Below are positions 1 through 9,680 of a stretch of DNA of 64,000 nt, one piece after another; within the stretch, counting starts at the first letter, position 1; every line of letters begins with the position of its first letter. This stretch comes from Tuctoria greenei. Its lineage: Eukaryota; Streptophyta; Magnoliopsida; Poales; Poaceae. The DNA lies in NCBI GenBank assembly GCA_036927565.1, contig JAYESD010000010.1:38619298-38683297 (forward strand), given 5' to 3'. The notes below the pieces were generated by a model, which saw only the letters and a list, made by a program, of their open reading frames with translations, had not been told where the DNA came from and made no database searches. Both the position numbers and the translations under genes were made by a program.

Positions 1-6
1 CAACTA

Positions 7-171
7 CACTTTAGAAGCCATAACTCCAACACTCGTCTGTTGTTTATCCTAGTTTGCATTAAAGGAAACTCACGAGACAATTTAAAGGAATGGAATCCTC
101 TGGAAGGGAAAGACATTCATACGTAGTTTCGGGAGTAGCATTCCAAACGGTGCACTTTAGAAGCCATAACC
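7..171. repeat. Degenerate direct repeat upstream of F-box relic (copy A)
   Basis: The words ACTTTAGAAGCCATAAC at 9 and again near 153 show a local duplication with a period of about 145 bp. The block 32-112 (ctcgtct..tttgcat..aaaggaaactcac..) reappears in diverged form at 1236-1315, on the far side of the F-box relic. The stretch 172-298 is a CT-rich leader with repeated ccatcctcttctc words and holds no gene of its own. Whether the pair reflects a mobile element or a segmental duplication cannot be decided here. Confidence 0.5.
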
Positions 172-298
172 ATCACTGCGCGTCTACGCGCGTCTCATCG
201 TCTTCTACGCGCGTACTAAAGACACACCATCCTCTTCTCCGCCACACACAACGACCATCCTCTTCTCTGCGCATACTCTTCCTCTTCGTCTCCGTCGC

Positions 299-1089
299 GT
301 GCACCCTCATTGGTTCCCTTTGAAGCCCATAAAGTTCCCATTGCTGCATGATATTGCGGTCCTGATCGCGGGGTGGGTCGCTGCAACCTCCCCGCGGCCC
401 ATGGATGACCTCTCCAGTCTGTGCGCCACCTGCAAGGCCATGCACGCGGTGTGCCGGGATCGCACCATGGGGAGGCGCGTGACGCTGGAGTGGGAGAGCA
501 TCTAGAAGGGGACCTACGACGCCTCGTGGAGCGCCTGGCAATCGTCGGCAACCATCATGCATGCTACATCACTGGGTTCGGCCTCGTCTTCATGGAAGGT
601 CGCGCAAAGCTGGGCACCCAGTTCCTTGCTCAGGCGACTGCGAACAACCACATGGTGGCGGCCTACGTCCTCGCCATGCTGCACTACATTGCCCACCGTT
701 GGGCCTGCGACGCCCTCAAGTATATCCGGCAGGTCGAAGGCAAGGCCCACATCGGCGACAACGCAGCCGGGTCCGTCGCGATGAAGTGGACCCACATGGA
801 GTGCTATCGGTGTCGATATGAAGCCATGGAGAGTGTCTATGGTGTCGCCTGGACGTTCCTGTGCAGGCCTCCTCCAGGGCCGCCACCGGCGGCTGTGCCC
901 AACATTGATGATGACGCTTGGCGCTGCCCAACATGGGGGAACCAGGGGACTACCCTCTGCGGTAGGCAAGGGTGAGAGGAGTGGAGCGTCTTCTGTACTG
1001 AGAACTATAGGATTAAGCACGAGCATGACCAGTTCTACCGTAAGGTGTTGTACTCTATGGGTTATATTCCCTCCATTCCCTTTTGGATA
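299..1089 (+). pseudogene. F-box protein relic (grass F-box family, frameshifted)
   Basis: An F-box protein would act as the substrate-binding part of an SCF ubiquitin ligase. The F-box-like segment (LLHDIAVLIAGWVAAT, then DDLSSLCATCKAMHAVC) is read in one frame from about 332 to 505, where it meets a stop. Homologous-looking sequence continues in another frame from about 505 to 975, with an ANNHMVAAYVLAMLHYIA helical repeat region and CYRCRYEA. After a TGA at 973 the same frame carries a conserved-looking tail (FCTENYRIKHEHDQFYRKV) that resembles the Cys/His end of this grass family. One frameshift and one internal stop make it a relic. No good initiator ATG in an F-box context is visible. 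The family name is from memory of its pattern, not a search. Confidence 0.7.
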
Positions 1090-1235
1090 TGATGCACCCC
1101 TAGTTCTCCCAATGCTAATTAAAAGAGAACAAAGGGAGTATATAAAATACACTTGTATAAGGCATGTTGATATGTTTCCCCTATGCGCGCTCGTCTCTGA
1201 TGAATGTTGCACTTGTTGTGTTTCCCCTATGCGTG

Positions 1236-1315
1236 CTCGTCTTTTGTTTAGCCCCATTTGCATCAAAGGAAACTCACAGGACAGTTTAAAAAATGGATTC
1301 CTCCGGAAGTGAAAT
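1236..1315. repeat. Degenerate direct repeat (copy B)
   Basis: This stretch matches 32-112 with scattered substitutions (ctcgtctttt, tttgcatcaaaggaaactcac, cctccggaag). It ends exactly where a Stowaway MITE has inserted at the TA of 1315-1316. The expected continuation of copy A (gtagcattccaaa.ggtgcac) reappears further on, at about 1626-1645. Confidence 0.5.
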
Positions 1316-1316
1316 A

Positions 1317-1396
1317 CTCCCTCCGTCCCAAAATATTTGTCGCTTTGTAGTTCAAAAATGAACTACAAAGCGACAAACATTTTGGGACGGAGGGAG
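1317..1396. mobile_element. Stowaway-type MITE (80 bp)
   Basis: The element starts CTCCCTCCGTCCCAAAATA and ends with its complement, so the whole 80 bp is a nearly perfect palindrome with a short AAAA centre. It is flanked by TA on both sides (1315-1316 and 1397-1398), the target duplication of Tc1/mariner-class Stowaway elements. It has no coding capacity and would be moved in trans by a mariner-like transposase. The terminus is the most familiar MITE end in grass genomes and is the best single pointer to Poaceae. Confidence 0.93.
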
Positions 1397-1398
1397 TA

Positions 1399-1790
1399 CA
1401 TTCAATCATATTTTGGAACAAAGGAAATCAGTGTTCCCTTCTGAAGAAAAGGAATAGATTGCATGCATTTCACGGGAATGAAAACAATCCACCACGACCA
1501 CATGTGCTCATGTTGCAAGAAATGGAGTTTTCACGAGTGACACATGTGATTTAAAAAAGTCTAGGTTCTATAAATTTTGGCTTCACTAATAATTAAGTTG
1601 TATAGATTGCTATACAGGTTCTTAAGTAGCATTCCAAATGGTGCACAGAGCTGCTCGTAACCTAGCAGCAGCTTCTGCAAACGTACCATAGTAGATATAA
1701 ACACTGTGATATAAACAAGGATTAAAATAAAGTATACACATAAAATCTCTTCAACCGCAGCAACACAGTGATGTAAACAAGGATTAAATA
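1399..1790. other. Non-coding stretch with a short local duplication
   Basis: No gene is seen. The phrase gatataaacaaggattaaa at about 1709 returns as gatgtaaacaaggattaaa at about 1770, a local duplication about 60 bp apart. A piece related to copy A of the upstream repeat (gtagcattccaaatggtgcac) lies at about 1626-1645. Confidence 0.4.
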
Positions 1791-2174
1791 CTCCCTTTGG
1801 AATAAAGGATATGGAAAACACAGGAATAGGAAAACATAGGAATTGGGATTGTATGCTTTTGCAGTCCTATACAAATTGAAAATATAGGAATTAAGAAGGG
1901 AAGCCATTTGGTAGCATCATAAGAAAAACAAGAAAACCTGTAACTTAGTGTCATTTTGAATGGAAGCCAGCAGCTAGTCGTTGTGTATGCAGCAGCAGCA
2001 CAGAAAAAAAAGGTCCAAGCTCATGTTATGTTGCCTGCAAAATTTAGCAAAGAAATCCATTCCTATGGAAACTACCCTTTGTTTCTCCTTTGAGGCAAAT
2101 GGTCATGTAGGAAAAAATCCTTTACAAATCCTATCCTTCAAAATTCCTTTGCCATTCCTTCAATCCAACGGGAG
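1791..2174. mobile_element. Putative MITE with short TIRs
   Basis: The left end CTCCCTTTGGAATAAAGG and the complement of the right end, CTCCCGTTGGATTGAAGG, agree at 15 of 18 positions. The interior is AT-rich with the aggaatt / cctttgaggcaaat vocabulary common in grass MITEs. No convincing target duplication was found, so the class (Tourist-like or Mutator-like) is left open. It has no coding capacity. Confidence 0.4.
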
Positions 2175-2799
2175 CCATATATAAACATCGATGGAACCAA
2201 ACAATAGTGTTCAACATACCATTCTAGACAACAAACTAATTAACTTGACAGTACCAGATCTTACATAATCTGCAATAAACATAAAATAAACTAATCGGCA
2301 CATCTAGACCGCACCACATCTTTTTAAGCAGCACCTTCAGTCTGTCAGCTAGCTCCATTGTCCTGCACCACCACCTTGCTTGGATCTAGCTCCATCCTGC
2401 ATCACCACCTTGCTTGGACCACTTTCATTGTTTTGAGCAGCAATTAGTTTATGGCATCATCGAAGCTGGAGTAATTTTTCTAGATCATTTGAGGCCAAAA
2501 AATTAGTTAATAAGATATATATGAAAGATTATGATATGCTACCGTTTGCTTGTGTTAAATAACCCTGCATCGTAGACAACATATCCGACACTTCATTCTG
2601 GTCACGGAGCACCATCTTCTGGGATCATCAGTTGCGGACAAAATCGACGGGGTCGATGGAGAAGTTTGCCATTAATGACTGACGCGCTGTGAAGAAACAA
2701 ATCTGTCTGAGAGGAACAAAGGGTTTACTACTAGTATTTGGAGGTTGCAGTTTCTTCGGAGTCCCTGGAGTATTATATTATAAAGCGACACAACATGGC
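2175..2799. other. Non-coding stretch
   Basis: No open frame with recognisable content. A short imperfect duplication (caccaccttgcttgga) occurs at about 2368 and again at about 2403. Nothing else could be assigned. Confidence 0.4.
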
Positions 2800-3019
2800 T
2801 ACGGGATGCACCTGGGGGCAAGTGCATACCGTTCTCAGATGGTGCCACCTATTTTGGTAGTTTGATCTATCGTTCATGACCTCAATAGCGCACTTCTGAG
2901 CTCAAACGGAAGCTAAAATATCTCAACTGCCACGATCAGGGAACGGCGACTAAAGACATGAAGGAAGTAGGTGGCACCATCTGAGAACGGTATGCACTTG
3001 CTCTCCGGTGCATACCGTA
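2800..3019. mobile_element. MITE with about 52-bp terminal inverted repeats
   Basis: Positions 2800-2851 (tacgggatgcacc..ggggcaagtgcataccg..) are the reverse complement of 2968-3019 with only a few mismatches. They enclose a spacer of about 115 bp. The GTGCATACCGTTCTCAGA core is unchanged in both arms. Long TIRs on a 220-bp element fit a Mutator-like or unclassified MITE. No clear 9-bp target duplication is visible. Confidence 0.6.
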
Positions 3020-3527
3020 TCTAGAAAAATTTTCTCCTTGACACCGTATGGAACCGTCGTGTATAGGAGTAGTGGTAATGATGACACCGCGTATAGGGGC
3101 ATAGGGCCAGTGGTAAAACTTTCGGACTGTTCCAGTCCTTGCAATAATAACATAGCAACTGTTCAGATTTTGGCAAGAAAACAACATGACAAAACATGAA
3201 AAGAAAAAACATCAAAAAACAAGAACAAAAACACAGCATCACGACTAGATTAATCTGCACCAATCGATTTCCTATTTTACAGTTTCATTCTCCAGGCTCT
3301 TTCACCTTAAATCTTGTACGTAGTACCTATTTTTCCTAACATTTTTTTCTTGCTTTCTTTTCTTTTGTGGAGTTCATTGTTTCCACTTTTCTTTTCTTTT
3401 CTGGAGTTCAGTGTCTCCACTCTAGAGCCCCCGGTGTGGAGGGTCACACAATTCGATTCATGCACCAAGTGGGTTAAAGGCAAAAATTTGGCATCATTAA
3501 AGGATATGTTTTTCGATAAAATGAGAA
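3020..3527. other. Non-coding stretch with a 40-bp tandem pair
   Basis: No gene is seen. The phrase tcttttgtggagttcattgt at about 3360 is followed by the related tcttttctggagttcagtgt at about 3396, a tandem pair of roughly 40 bp. The remainder is AT-rich and unassigned. Confidence 0.4.
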
Positions 3528-4071
3528 ATTTTTAATTTGACACGCAAAGGGTCCACCGTATGCGGGGAAAAACAATTTATGCTTAAAAAACTGTGGTTTG
3601 CATCCCTCCCAGTTATCGCAACGGCTCGACACATCCCATCGGCTTCATAGGCAGTTTTTTAATTTGACACGAAAAGGGCCCAGGGCTTATGTAAAAAACA
3701 TCCGGCCCATACACGCCTCCTCCACATTCCGTTCGATAGCGACCGGGCGAGCGGACGTTGTCAAATGGAGCAGGGCCAAGTCTTGTACGACATCTTTTTT
3801 CAATCAGATGTGTAACTACAATAGTGTGCGTTGCTTTATATTCTTGTTGCAACGAGCTCAACTTTCCGAGGCGGGAAAAATTGTTCACACCTTGTCAAAA
3901 TCGCTCGCACGAATTAGTTACGGACACCGCACACGGGGCTAGATGTAGGGAATATGCTAGATAACCAGTGCACAACCTGGGCCCAGGAACCAGCATAGAT
4001 TGCAAGTGACGAGGATATGATTACTAGAATTAATCCTGGCATTATCCCAGTCATGGTCGGCCATCATACGA

Positions 4072-4195
4072 CCTCGTTTGGATAGGAGTAGATCCACTTC
4101 AATCTAAGTATATTGTAGAGTATTGAGATAAAAATTAGTTTATTTTCTACTTCAATCCACTCCAATACAAGTGGATTGAAGTTACCCAAACAAAG
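4072..4195. mobile_element. hAT-like MITE (124 bp)
   Basis: It starts CCTCGTTTGGATAGGAG and ends GTTACCCAAACAAAG, giving short imperfect inverted ends around a palindromic interior (ccacttcaatc / gtggattgaagt). Flanks tcatacga (4064-4071) and tcgtacat (4196-4203) agree at 5 of 8 positions, compatible with a decayed 8-bp hAT target duplication. No coding capacity. Confidence 0.5.
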
Positions 4196-4200
4196 TCGTA

Positions 4201-5511
4201 CATGATCATCACAACAAATAATGCAATTATGCTCGGATGTGTGTCGTACACGTCTTAATTTTCTCTTATATATTATTGTTTGAGGCTCGATGATCATGTT
4301 TGGGGCGTATAGCATGTGCATGGACAACTAGCAGAGTATGAAAGACCTCAATCATGTATGTTTCATGTTGATGTGAATTATATACTACATGTAATTTCTC
4401 TTTTTGATGTTGGATATTGTCTAGAGTTGTAGGCTCGTTGATCATGCAACATTGGGGCGTAGCATGCATGGCCAAGGCCTCAAACTCTGACGATATCCAT
4501 CATCAAAAAGACAAAACACGTACGTATTGGTTGATCATGTTTGGGTTGCATGCATGTTCAACATAGAAAAGCCCTCGGTCATGTTTCACAAAACTAATAT
4601 GCATACCTCAAACATGACCATCTTTCAATAAAAAGAGAAAACAAACGTAACATCATCAAACATGATCGTGGATCGAGGTCGCACATGCATGTTAGATGTA
4701 GAACACAAATAGTTCCTTAGACCACAGACAGAGAAGAAAATAACATATGGAACAACCGAACAACATTGAGTTCATTAACATCAAATATTACAAGACAAGA
4801 GAAATGTCATCATGAAACAAGAAAATCAACATCACAATTCCTCATCAACAAGTGACGAAACATGCATGAAGCATGATGGAGACCTCGCTACCTCTCTTTC
4901 ACAAGCATGCATGTTCGACCATCATACATGATCACTACAAATAATGCGATTTTGCTCGGATGTGTGGCATACACGTGTTCATTTTCTCTTTTTGTTGAGA
5001 GATATATTCATACAATAATATATATATATATATATATATTAATTATTGTTTGAGGCTCGATGATCATGTTTAGCATGTGCATGGACAACTAACATGTCAT
5101 GACGGACCTCGATCATGTATGTTTTGTGTCGATGTGAATTATATATGTGTAATTTTTCTTTTTGATGTTGGATATCATCTACAGTTGTAGGCTCGTTGAT
5201 CATGCATGTTTGGGGCGTAGCATGCATGGACAAGGCCCCAAACTCTGACGATATCCATCATAAAAAATAGAAAACTTGTATAGCTTGATCATGTTTGGGG
5301 TGCATGCATGTTACACATAGAAAATGCCTCGGTCATGTTTGACAAAACTCACATGCATACCTTAAACATGACGATCTTTCAACAAAAAGAGAAAACACAC
5401 GTATAACATCATCAAACATGATCGTGGATCGAGGTCGTACATGCATGTTACACATATAAGAAAATTAGTTTATCAGACAACAAACATAGAAGAAAATAGC
5501 ATATGGAACAG
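4201..5511. repeat. Tandem duplication, two units of about 560-585 bp
   Basis: Unit 1 is 4201-4758 and unit 2 is 4927-5511, with 168 bp between. Both run through the same landmarks in order: catgatca, ataatgc, gctcggatgtgtg, tgtttgaggctcgatgatcatg, tttgatgttggatat, gtaggctcgttgatcatgca, aaactctgacgatatccatc, catgatcgtggatcgaggtc and catatggaaca. The units are very rich in CATGATC and ATGCATG words. Short open frames on the minus strand of each unit look alike only because the DNA is duplicated. Unit 2 has gained a TA microsatellite. Confidence 0.8.
5016..5039. repeat. (AT)n microsatellite
   Basis: About 12 AT units occur in unit 2 of the duplicated block. Unit 1 has only a short tatatattattg at the matching place (about 4266), so the expansion postdates the duplication. 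Confidence 0.85.
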
Positions 5512-5923
5512 GTGCAAAGGATTAGTCCCACCACGGAAAGTTGAGCTCTCATTGCACCGACAATTTAAGGCATGGCGCACAGGTGCAGTTAGAAATCCGA
5601 ATCAAAATGACGTCGTGCAGGACTAGGCCCGTGTTCGCTGCCTAGCATCCGCTGGCACGGACGCACGATCACAAAGATGGGCTTAGGCTTGTACGGCCGG
5701 ATTTTTTTATAATCGCAAAAATTGTTTTTCCCCGCATACGCGGGGCCCTTTGCGTGTCAAATTAAAAATCTGCCATTGAAGCCGATGGGACGCGTCGAGC
5801 CGACAAGCAGTTGCGATAGGATGCAAACCGCGGTTCTGAGTAACTTGGAACCACCAACCGGTTCATAAGTGCAGTTTCTTAGTGTCCGATCATCTCCACA
5901 CGTGCGCTTAGACGATGACCCGC

Positions 5924-5930
5924 TATAAAG
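5924..5930 (+). promoter_or_regulatory. TATA box of the small hypothetical gene
   Basis: TATAAAG sits in a GC-richer context (gacccgctataaaggctcac), 128 bp before the likely ATG at 6058. A pyrimidine-rich leader follows. The placement fits a plant RNA polymerase II core promoter, with transcription expected about 30 bp downstream. It lies just outside the right arm of the foldback-like element. Confidence 0.55.
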
Positions 5931-6057
5931 GCTCACCGTCCTCTTGCTTCTCCGCCGCACCTCTCCTTAGACCGTACTAGCCTCCAAACTTCTCCCCCCA
6001 CCACTGTCGACCACCTCTCGGCTCTTGCTCTTTCTCTCCACCTCCATCACCACACAA

Positions 6058-6684
6058 ATGGGTAGCCCAATGCTGAAGCGCTCTAGGCCATCGACGTTCT
6101 CCGAACCCGCTTCTTCGTTTCCATCACCGGCAATGCCGGTGGAACTGATGGAGGCGCCCCGACCTCCGCCCATGGCGCCCGCACGTACTCAGCCCGTTGG
6201 GGTTGAGCACACTGTCAGCCTCCTCATCGCCCGCATCGACGAACTCAATCGGTGCCTTAAGGAGGATACTGACGCCAAGTCTGCCGCTGTTAATAGTGCA
6301 CTAGCGCTCAACGGAGTGGCGCGGGAGATCTTTTACGCTACAGATCGCTCGTGTCTTCGTCTGGGTCTTGGGACCCTTCCCCTCCACACGAGCATGGACA
6401 CCACCGGCCACTATTGCTGTGGGTTGAGGACTGTGGCGTCTCGATGCCCTCCACGAGACAATCGCGAAGGTTGCTGGGGTAGAGGGCCACCGGAAGCTTC
6501 TTCACACCGTCGCCCGGAAGCTTCGGACTCAGGTGCTGGAGGAGGAGGATGCAGCAGCGGCGGCAACAGAGGATTTGGAGGAGGAGGTGTAGGCGGCGAC
6601 AATGGCGGAGGAGGAGGAAGAGGCGGCAGCAGCGGCAGATGTGGCAGCGAAGGCGGAGGTGGTGGTGATCTCCGAGTAGAGTAG
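6058..6684 (+). CDS. Small hypothetical protein, probably frameshifted
   Basis: Not recognised. The ATG at 6058 follows a CT-rich leader and a TATA box, and reads MGSPMLKRSRPSTFSEP, a Pro-rich segment, then a short coiled-coil-like stretch (VSLLIARIDELNRCLKED). The frame stays open to 6684 but ends in a Gly/Ser-rich tail that looks artificial. From 6443 a second frame gives a far more protein-like, acidic, helical end (DALHETIAKVAGVEGH, LEEEDAAAAATEDLEEEV, later VVVISE), broken by one TAG at 6590. The original protein therefore probably used both frames, with a frameshift between about 6360 and 6440. AT-rich sequence with aatgaaaaatg after 6760 could hold a poly(A) signal. It may be a decayed host gene caught between elements. 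Confidence 0.45.
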   Translation: MGSPMLKRSRPSTFSEPASSFPSPAMPVELMEAPRPPPMAPARTQPVGVEHTVSLLIARIDELNRCLKEDTDAKSAAVNSALALNGVAREIFYATDRSCLRLGLGTLPLHTSMDTTGHYCCGLRTVASRCPPRDNREGCWGRGPPEASSHRRPEASDSGAGGGGCSSGGNRGFGGGGVGGDNGGGGGRGGSSGRCGSEGGGGGDLRVE

Positions 6685-8867
6685 TATTAGGAGTAGTTTT
6701 TGTTTTTCTTGTTGTCTACGTGTTTTCCTATTTCTTGTTTGTAATATATGTGTTGTTTTTATATTAATGAAAAATGTCTTTATGTTCATGAACATTGTGT
6801 CCTATATATGCAATATCAAAAAACATATCCTATGTTTGTAACTTGAGACCATCTATATTGCATGTGGCTAAAAGAATGAAATCCGTTAAACATTATCGCT
6901 ACAAGTAAACTAACAACAAACATGATGCATAATTAACTTGATTAGGAAATTACTCCATCTAAATTGCTAACTAGTCCACCGCCTGATGCAACAGGTGCAT
7001 GAAAAGTACTTTATCTGTTGTAACTAATATCCGATGACATTGTTGATGTATCGTATCTACCTGTGATACTCCTATCACATGCGGCTTTGGATTGACGGCC
7101 TGAAGATTGGACATCACAGGGGAAATTTTTTTTGTAGTAGTATATATCTGTATATGTTATCATTTCATTGTGATCAATATTATAAAATGTTGAGCGTTTA
7201 CCTTTTACTATACCATGGATTTGCCGTCCTCATTTTGTGGTCTTGGGTGTTCTGAATTTGCATGTCGTTTGCATTAGCACACTGATACATTTGGCGATTC
7301 ATATTTTTGTTCGTATTTTTTTTGGAATGTCCCACTACCACATGACTGCTTTGACATTTCCATGGCAACAAAGATGAAGGGCAAGTAGCGGTCGCACGGA
7401 AAGGCAGCTGTCTGAAGAGGTATACCCCTGTAGCTCTAGGTAGGCACACCGGTGAAGAGTAAAACCATGTGCAAGAATTGACGTGACATTACATTAACTG
7501 TATCACGATTACATGCGTGCACAGGGGCACAACAAAAAATTCTGCAGGCCCGCGAAATTTTTTTCGTTCTTCTTGGCGCGCCACAATTTAGATTTTCACA
7601 ATTAAAATTTCACTCCGTGGGCGTCCAAAATTCTAGTCCCGCACAGTTGTAGCCACGATGAATATAAGAAACATTGGCCTCTAATCCCGCACTACCCTGG
7701 CTTCCGTTCCCGACACACCGCTGCTCCGACCTTCCAGTGATCTTGTAGTACTCCAAATGTTCTCCTCTCAGTGTTGTGCTCCAAATTTGTATTCCTAAGA
7801 AATTCCTGTGTTTTAAGTTCCTACGGTTTTTACACTTTTTTTGTCCCCATGGATCTCGCGGCGACGCATTAGAGCTTCTGGTGTTGGTGACTCGTGGGTA
7901 CAACGTCGGGCGACCATGTTTGACAGGCTCTACCGAACCTCTTCATCATGGACCCCTCCTTGCGATACCCCGGACTTCAGTTTTGTGTACGTAAGTGCTA
8001 CACGATCCATGCCTTCTTTTTATAGAGCTATATTAATTGGCTTGTGTAGCGGTACAACATAACATTATGGCTTGTTTGGAACCTCTAGAGATAATTGTTA
8101 GCTGCTAAAATTAGCTGTGTAAATAATTGAAACAAATGGTGGGCTGATATATCAATAATAAATAAATTAACAAATAAGATATGTGCTCATATGTAATTTC
8201 TTGATTTAGTAGTAAAAGTAGCCAGGGTTATCTAATCAACCACTCCCAACGTTGTACTCTCATTCCTGTGTTCCAAACTTGTATTCCTAAGATTTTTAGT
8301 TCCCACAGTTTATACACATTTTTCTTTCTCGTTTTTTTCTCCGATCGTACGTGTTTTTTTCCTATTCTTTCATTTCTAATTCTCCGTTCGAAACAAATCT
8401 TTTCAGTTTATAGCAACCACACCGCCCGACCTAAAATCTACGTCGGTCATGTTATCTGACATTATCGCTGCTACATACTATCTTTACTTTAGGAACAAGA
8501 CACCAAACCGTCATGTCGTCTACAAGAAATCTTGATGGCCAAGAAGCACCTGGTATAACTAGAAATGTGTTTACTATCAAAATACAAATATTTAGAACAC
8601 ATTAGTTCCTTTGCATCGTGTGCAGAGAATATTGTAGCATCTGATGCTAAGCAACCCCAAGATTCGTCATTCCCTGCTGGTACTACGAGTATAAATGAAG
8701 CAATAGGAGGTACAGTTGTACAGATATACATAGAAACCATAAATATGTACCAGGATCTACTAAATATTTTAGCATTGCAATTGTACTTTCCTAGTCCCAG
8801 TTAACAGTTCATCAGTATATGTGATGGTGTGATTTATTGATGCCTACACGCGCACGCTGGGCTCTCT
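6685..8867. other. Non-coding stretch with one pair of diverged repeats
   Basis: No gene could be supported in this 2.2 kb. About 7755-7840 and 8255-8330 are diverged copies of each other: ttgtattcctaag, then ttcc(t/c)ac(g/a)gttt, then tacac followed by a T-rich run. Other open frames here are short and show no domain. The stretch probably belongs to the CACTA interior or to older insertions. Confidence 0.4.
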
Positions 8868-9141
8868 CGCCGCCGGCCACTCTGGCACCGGCGACCATGC
8901 CCTGCTGCTGCTCACTTCAGTGTCCTCTCCAGCGTGTCTCCCTCGACCATCACCACGTCCCATCCTTCGCGTGTCATGATGACCCCGCAGCCCGCAAACC
9001 TCTCTCGCTGCCGGTCACTCCGGCACCGGCCGGCGCCCACGCCCTGCTGGTGGTCACTTCACTGTCCTCCCCAACGTGTCTCCCTACTCCATGTCCATGG
9101 CCCGTCCTTCGTGTGCCATGATGACTCCGCTGCCCGCAATC
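8868..9141. repeat. Tandem duplication, two units of about 135 bp
   Basis: Unit 1 (8868-9000) and unit 2 (9001-9141) share ctctcgc.gccgg.cactc.ggcacc, tgccctgctg.tg.tcactt, tgtcctc.cca.cgtgtctccct, cgtccttcg.gtg.catgatgac and gcccgcaa. This GC-rich block gives open frames in several registers. None looks like a known protein, so no gene is called. Confidence 0.7.
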
Positions 9142-9680
9142 CCCTAGCAATACTAACCATGCCACCTACACTATCCTCCTACCCTTCAGACTTTCTCTGA
9201 GTGATCTCGGTGGACGTAGATCACCTGACTTAAACATTTTTATTGCACACGATGCAGTAAAGATCCAAATCACCTGAGATCACCCGGATCTGGACGCGGA
9301 TCCTCTGACTTAAATGTGTTCACTGCACGGCCAGACCGAACCCTAGCTTTGTTAAACGTCGCAAGCTGCCCGCCTCATCTGTATTGCATCCTCCACCTGT
9401 GAATACCGCTGACGTCCATGAGTCGCCCTGCCACCAATTTGCCTCGAGATGCGCTCCTGCTAATGTTGGTCTGACCGAACCGGCAGTACTGCGGAGAATA
9501 AGCACCCGACGAACCCGCTCTTTCTCTAGCATCACCAGCTACTGTCTTGCCTGCTTCACAGCCGGACTAAAAATCCACTGCAGTACTACAGGTGCTGTAG
9601 CGCCACTGACTACTGCCTGATGCCTGATTATAGGGTATGAACAGCAACAAAGAAGTCAACAAGTTAATGCATCGCTCAAT
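9142..9680. other. 5' side of the CACTA gene, possible extra exon
   Basis: An open frame from 9384 to about 9591 would join in phase to the exon ending at 9747. The intervening 42 bp (GT at 9592, AG at 9632-9633) is shorter than plants normally splice, so this exon is not claimed. At 9195-9330 two related phrases (gacttaaacatttttattgcac and gacttaaatgtgttcactgcac) form a short degenerate duplication. Confidence 0.35.

Larger units (their letters stand above)
3528..5840. mobile_element. Foldback-like element with long inverted arms
   Basis: Left arm 3590-3765 and right arm 5650-5840 are inverted copies. Shared landmarks in order are GGTTTGCATCC, TATCGCAAC, GGCTCGAC, CCCATCGGCTTCA, TTTTTAATTTGACACG, GGGCCC and ATCCGGCC. 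The left side has an extra outward copy of the inner module (3528-3582: TTTAATTTGACACGCAAAGGG, then TGCGGGGAAAAACAATTT), so the arm is partly tandem. The centre contains a hAT-type MITE and a 560-bp tandem duplication but no transposase. Foldback or Mutator-like is an inference from the arm structure. A matching target duplication was not found. Confidence 0.5.

Noticed and set aside
1064..1142. Second Stowaway-like element (ttccctccattcc .. aagggagta)
   Set aside because: Only about 9 bases pair at the ends and the interior is not palindromic. The left end overlaps the F-box relic tail.
3598..3942. Open frame of 114 codons in the left foldback arm
   Set aside because: It covers inverted-arm sequence with no domain, and the right arm does not conserve the frame.
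7332..7345. CACTACCA as a possible 5' end of CACTA-1
   Set aside because: Only 8 bases match the terminus, no subterminal repeats follow, and no copia gag lies upstream.
8837..9200. Pro/His-rich open frames as a gene
   Set aside because: Frames cross a 135-bp tandem duplication and give dissimilar proteins in the two units, so there is no sign of coding constraint.
9384..9620. First exon of the Transposase_24 gene
   Set aside because: The phase fits, but the implied intron is 42 bp, too short for usual plant splicing, and the peptide shows no family pattern.
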